Part shown: positions 61,934 through 64,000 of the stretch, in pieces | Position numbering within the stretch: position 1 is the first letter of the stretch | How the letters are laid out: each line of letters starts with the position of its first letter | Source: GCA-002708315 sp964460905 | GTDB taxonomy: Bacteria > Bacteroidota > Bacteroidia > Bacteroidales > F082 | Length of the DNA: 64,000 nucleotides | Reading direction: 5' to 3' | Assembly (NCBI GenBank): GCA_964460905.1 | Contig: CAYWRM010000007.1 | Location: forward strand, 60,598 to 124,597 | Translations under genes and position numbers: made by a program | Notes under the pieces: model-generated | Told to the model about the DNA's origin: nothing | What the model saw: the letters and a program-made list of their open reading frames with translations, nothing else | Databases searched by the model: none

Positions 61934-62623
61934 TTAGTCTTCATTTTCATCAGGATTTGTAAACAAGGTCTGGAGTTTTACATTTTCTGATAGTTTGTTT
62001 TGTTTCATAGCATAAATCATAGCATCCTGAAGTGTAGCTTTTGTTCTTATTGATGACAAGTCGATACCAAGATGTACAATTGTTTGAGCTATTGCCGGGC
62101 TAATGCCTGATATTATACATTCTGCACCAAGCAAACGTGCAGATGTTACTGTTTTTAGGAGATGATTTGCAACTTGTGTGTCTACTGTTGGAACCCCGGT
62201 TATATCAAGTATAGAAATAGTGCATCCTGTTTCTACAATTTTTTCAAGAAGGTTCTCCATCATTATCTGTGTGCGTTGACTATCAAGAGTTCCAATTACA
62301 GGAAGTATTAGTGTATTATCCCATACCTTTGAAACAGGGCTTGAAAGTTCCATTAGATCTGCCTGTTGTTGAAAAATTGTTTTTTGTTGCTCCTGAATTT
62401 TGATGAGTTTATCCTCAACTTCTTTCTGCATTTTTTCACGCTGTTTGAGCTCATCGGTCAAATCATCAATAAGCAGATCTATTGCTGCTTCTATGCCACT
62501 CAAATCATCTTCAGTTTCACTATTAACTCGAGCATCCATATCACCGGCAGCTACTGAGGCCAGGATATCTTCAATATGACTAATGCGTTCTTTTACTTTT
62601 TCAATGTTATATGTTTCACTCAT
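61934..62623 (-). CDS. rsbR: RsbR-like protein with HAMP-like N-terminus and STAS domain
   Basis: A 229-residue stressosome co-antagonist. The N-terminus is a HAMP-like segment (about 20-60, ILASVAAGDMDARV) followed by a coiled coil (60-95), not a globin or PAS sensor. The STAS domain (about 100-215) has the RsbR motif LDITGVPTVDTQVANHL with Thr149 at the main phosphorylation position, and PAIAQTIV with Thr181. A strong AAGGAGGA site (62638-62631) lies 7 bp upstream, inside the end of the preceding gene. Confidence 0.92.
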   Translation of the reverse strand: MSETYNIEKVKERISHIEDILASVAAGDMDARVNSETEDDLSGIEAAIDLLIDDLTDELKQREKMQKEVEDKLIKIQEQQKTIFQQQADLMELSSPVSKVWDNTLILPVIGTLDSQRTQIMMENLLEKIVETGCTISILDITGVPTVDTQVANHLLKTVTSARLLGAECIISGISPAIAQTIVHLGIDLSSIRTKATLQDAMIYAMKQNKLSENVKLQTLFTNPDENED

Positions 62624-62625
62624 AA

Positions 62626-62991
62626 TTATTTCCTCCTTTTTTCTATCCAGTTAATTGCATCATCAACATCTTTCACAAAAGTTGCCTCGGCATTTAATGA
62701 GCCGAGTTTCATCAACACTTTAGCTATCATTCGTATTGCTGCAGTAGCACCAACAAAAGCAACGTCAGTAATCAGTGCATTATTTAGCATTTCGTTTGTA
62801 ACTGAGCGGGTTTCGCGATTTTCCATTTTACCTGCATTGGTCAAGTCAACAATGAGTTGCCGATAAGGCTTATTCTTGAGCATTTCAATATAATTTTGCC
62901 CTAATGTTCTTGTTTCTTCGGTTGTAAAGTCACCAATTACGGATTGAACAAGAATTTGGTGGCTACCATCAAAAATAATAGTGTGTTTCAT
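62626..62991 (-). CDS. SpoIIAA-like STAS/SEC14 protein at the head of the stress operon
   Basis: A 121-residue protein of the SpoIIAA-like (STAS/SEC14-type) fold: VIGDFTTEETRTLGQNYIEMLKNKPYRQLIVDLTNAGKMENRETRSVTNEML and IRMIAKVLMKLG. It does not carry the RsbS or RsbR phosphorylation motif. It may be a small adaptor. Its stop codon is 2 bp before rsbR, and its last residues KRRK encode the rsbR Shine-Dalgarno. Confidence 0.8.
   Translation of the reverse strand: MKHTIIFDGSHQILVQSVIGDFTTEETRTLGQNYIEMLKNKPYRQLIVDLTNAGKMENRETRSVTNEMLNNALITDVAFVGATAAIRMIAKVLMKLGSLNAEATFVKDVDDAINWIEKRRK
62631..62638 (-). promoter_or_regulatory. Shine-Dalgarno of rsbR
   Basis: AAGGAGGA on the minus strand (62638-62631), 7 nt before the rsbR ATG. 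This is unusual for a genome where most genes lack such a site. The same bases encode KRRK at the end of the previous gene. Confidence 0.6.
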
Positions 62992-63034
62992 TGCTTTGAT
63001 GTTTAATTTGAGTTATAGATATTTGGCTAATATA

Positions 63035-63056
63035 ATAAATCTATTTATAGATTTAT
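63035..63056. promoter_or_regulatory. Palindrome between the stress operon and rpsP (possible operator)
   Basis: ATAAATCTAT (63035-63044) and ATAGATTTAT (63047-63056) form a perfect 10-bp inverted repeat around TT, in the divergent intergenic region. It lies 44 bp upstream of the stress-operon ATG at 62991. An A-run follows at 63057-63065. AT-rich, so chance is possible. Confidence 0.4.
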
Positions 63057-63133
63057 AAAAAAAAAGATTATTAAAAATGTGATACATATAATTTATTTAG
63101 CATCTTTTTCTTTTTTATTTAAAAAATATATCG

Positions 63134-63141
63134 CATCTTTG
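63134..63141 (+). promoter_or_regulatory. Candidate rpsP -7 box
   Basis: CATCTTTG differs from TAnnTTTG only in the first base and is followed by CAGCCG, 46 bp before the rpsP ATG. Confidence 0.35.
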
Positions 63142-63186
63142 CAGCCGTTTTAATAAAAATGTTATCAACTTAATAATTAATTAGTT

Positions 63187-64000
63187 ATGCCAGCAAAGAT
63201 TAGATTATCACGACATGGTAAAACACATAATGCGTTTTATCATATCGTTGTTGCGGATGGTCGTGCACCACGAGATGGAAGATTTATAGAGAAGATTGGT
63301 ACATACAATCCAGTTGCAAACCCAGCTGAGATCGTATTGAATTTTGAAAAAGCTCTCGATTGGGTTCAAAAAGGGGCTCAGCCTACTGACACTGTAAAGA
63401 CAATTTTATCCTATAAGGGAGTTCTTTACAAAAATCATTTATTGAAAGGTGTTAAAAAAGGTGCCTTTACAGAAATTGAAGCAGAAGCAAAATTTCAAAA
63501 GTGGTTAGAAGAGAAAGATGCGAAAATTGCAGCTAAACGTTCGGGTGTAGATGAAAAAAATCGCGCGGAACAAAAAGCAAGATTTGATGCAGAAGTAGAG
63601 GTTAATGAAGCCAGAGCTGCTGTTATTGCAAAAAAGAAGACAGCTGAAATTGACGCTAAAGTAAAAGCTGCTCAGGAAGCTGCTGCTGAAAAAGCCAGTA
63701 AAGAAGCGGTTGTAGCTGCTGAAAAAACTGAAGAAGCAATTGAAACTCCTGAAGCTGTTGAAAATATAGCTGAAGTAGTTGAAGCTCCCAAAGAAAAATC
63801 AGAAGTTAATAAAGAGCCTAAAGCTGAAGTTAAGGAAGAGCCTAAAGCTGAAGTTAAAGAAGAGCCTAAAGCAGAAGTTAAAGAAGAGCCTAAAGCTGAA
63901 GTTAAGGAAGAGCCTAAAGCTGAAGTTAAAGAAGAGCCTAAAGCAGAAGTTAAAGAAGAGCCTAAAGCAGAAGTTAAGGAAGAGCCTAAAGCAGAAGTTA
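63187..64000 (+). CDS. rpsP: 30S ribosomal protein S16 with long repetitive extension, 3' end outside the window
   Basis: The N-terminal 80 residues are canonical S16 (MPAKIRLSRHGKTHNAFYHI, VVADGRAPRDGRFIEKIGTYNP). The frame then continues past 271 codons without a stop. Residues about 95-200 are an Ala/Glu/Lys-rich charged helix. From 63811 to 64000 it encodes repeats of KEEPKAEV, eight copies in a 24-bp period, so the true protein is longer than the window shows. Bacteroidota S16 is known to carry extensions, but this one seems unusually repetitive. The S16 core itself is intact. Confidence 0.95.
   Translation, partial: MPAKIRLSRHGKTHNAFYHIVVADGRAPRDGRFIEKIGTYNPVANPAEIVLNFEKALDWVQKGAQPTDTVKTILSYKGVLYKNHLLKGVKKGAFTEIEAEAKFQKWLEEKDAKIAAKRSGVDEKNRAEQKARFDAEVEVNEARAAVIAKKKTAEIDAKVKAAQEAAAEKASKEAVVAAEKTEEAIETPEAVENIAEVVEAPKEKSEVNKEPKAEVKEEPKAEVKEEPKAEVKEEPKAEVKEEPKAEVKEEPKAEVKEEPKAEVKEEPKAEV
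63811..64000 (+). repeat. 24-bp coding repeat in rpsP (KEEPKAEV)
   Basis: Eight copies of a 24-bp unit with no amino-acid change, differing only at silent sites (aag/aaa, gct/gca). The repeat continues to the window edge. Confidence 0.9.

Noticed and set aside
1..64000. tRNA, rRNA or tmRNA genes
   Set aside because: I saw no clover-leaf tRNA with a GTTCGA arm and no rRNA sequence in the window; a dedicated scan could still find one.

Overview
This is a chromosomal window from a Bacteroidota bacterium, AT-rich and probably a free-living member of Bacteroidia or a relative. The evidence is a type IX secretion protein (PorQ), a secreted protein with a type IX C-terminal sorting domain, a GldI-like FKBP lipoprotein, DUF5916, WG-repeat and head-GIN proteins, lipoproteins with acidic residues after the lipid-bearing Cys, and many promoters of the Bacteroidota form TAnnTTTG. 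Most genes lack a Shine-Dalgarno site. The order within the phylum cannot be settled from the sequence alone.

Layout. 1-9.7 kb: a secreted protein cut by the window edge, a YigZ/IMPACT protein, dnaA, a low-molecular-weight phosphatase, a threonine dehydratase-like enzyme, an RsmI-like methyltransferase, a lipid A acyltransferase, an MFS permease, a small unknown protein and rarA. 9.8-18.7 kb: an orphan periplasmic-binding lipoprotein, arfB, rfbC, and secreted or envelope proteins (type IX cargo, DUF5916, DUF4159, a TlpA-like thioredoxin). 18.7-26 kb, mostly minus strand: acyl-CoA ligase, the recF-DUF721-punA cluster, a ten-repeat WG protein, porQ and a head-GIN lipoprotein. 26-37.6 kb: a stand-alone ThrRS-editing-like protein, a methyltransferase, a flavoprotein, a PLP decarboxylase, a large unknown protein, uvrB, glpK and a PPDK-regulator-like protein. 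38-52.9 kb: an EamA permease, SDR, xerD, two acyl-CoA dehydrogenases, a lipase lipoprotein, clpC, gyrA and a TPR protein. 53.3-54.7 kb: a solitary Fic protein in a gene-poor pocket. 55.2-57.7 kb: nrnA with two FKBP lipoproteins. 57.8-63 kb: a compact minus-strand stress-signalling operon. The window ends inside rpsP, which has a long repetitive C-terminal extension.

The most interesting system is the operon at 57776-62991. It encodes a SpoIIAA-like protein, an RsbR-like HAMP-STAS protein, RsbS, RsbT, an RsbT-like ATPase fused to a PP2C/SpoIIE phosphatase, and an RsbT-like ATPase fused to a hybrid histidine kinase with two receiver domains. This is a complete stressosome-type partner-switching cassette. 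Its apparent output is a phosphorelay, because no sigma factor or anti-sigma antagonist lies nearby.

The intergenic DNA holds several unannotated repeat families. There are three copies of a multi-hairpin element whose stems differ in sequence but keep their pairing. A 152-bp MITE-like insertion with an 8-bp target duplication sits on the stop codon of the EamA gene. There is a cloverleaf-like palindrome cluster, a set of 'cgcaaagg' repeats, a dense palindrome array downstream of glpK's neighbour uvrB, and a 20-bp direct repeat on each side of the Fic gene.
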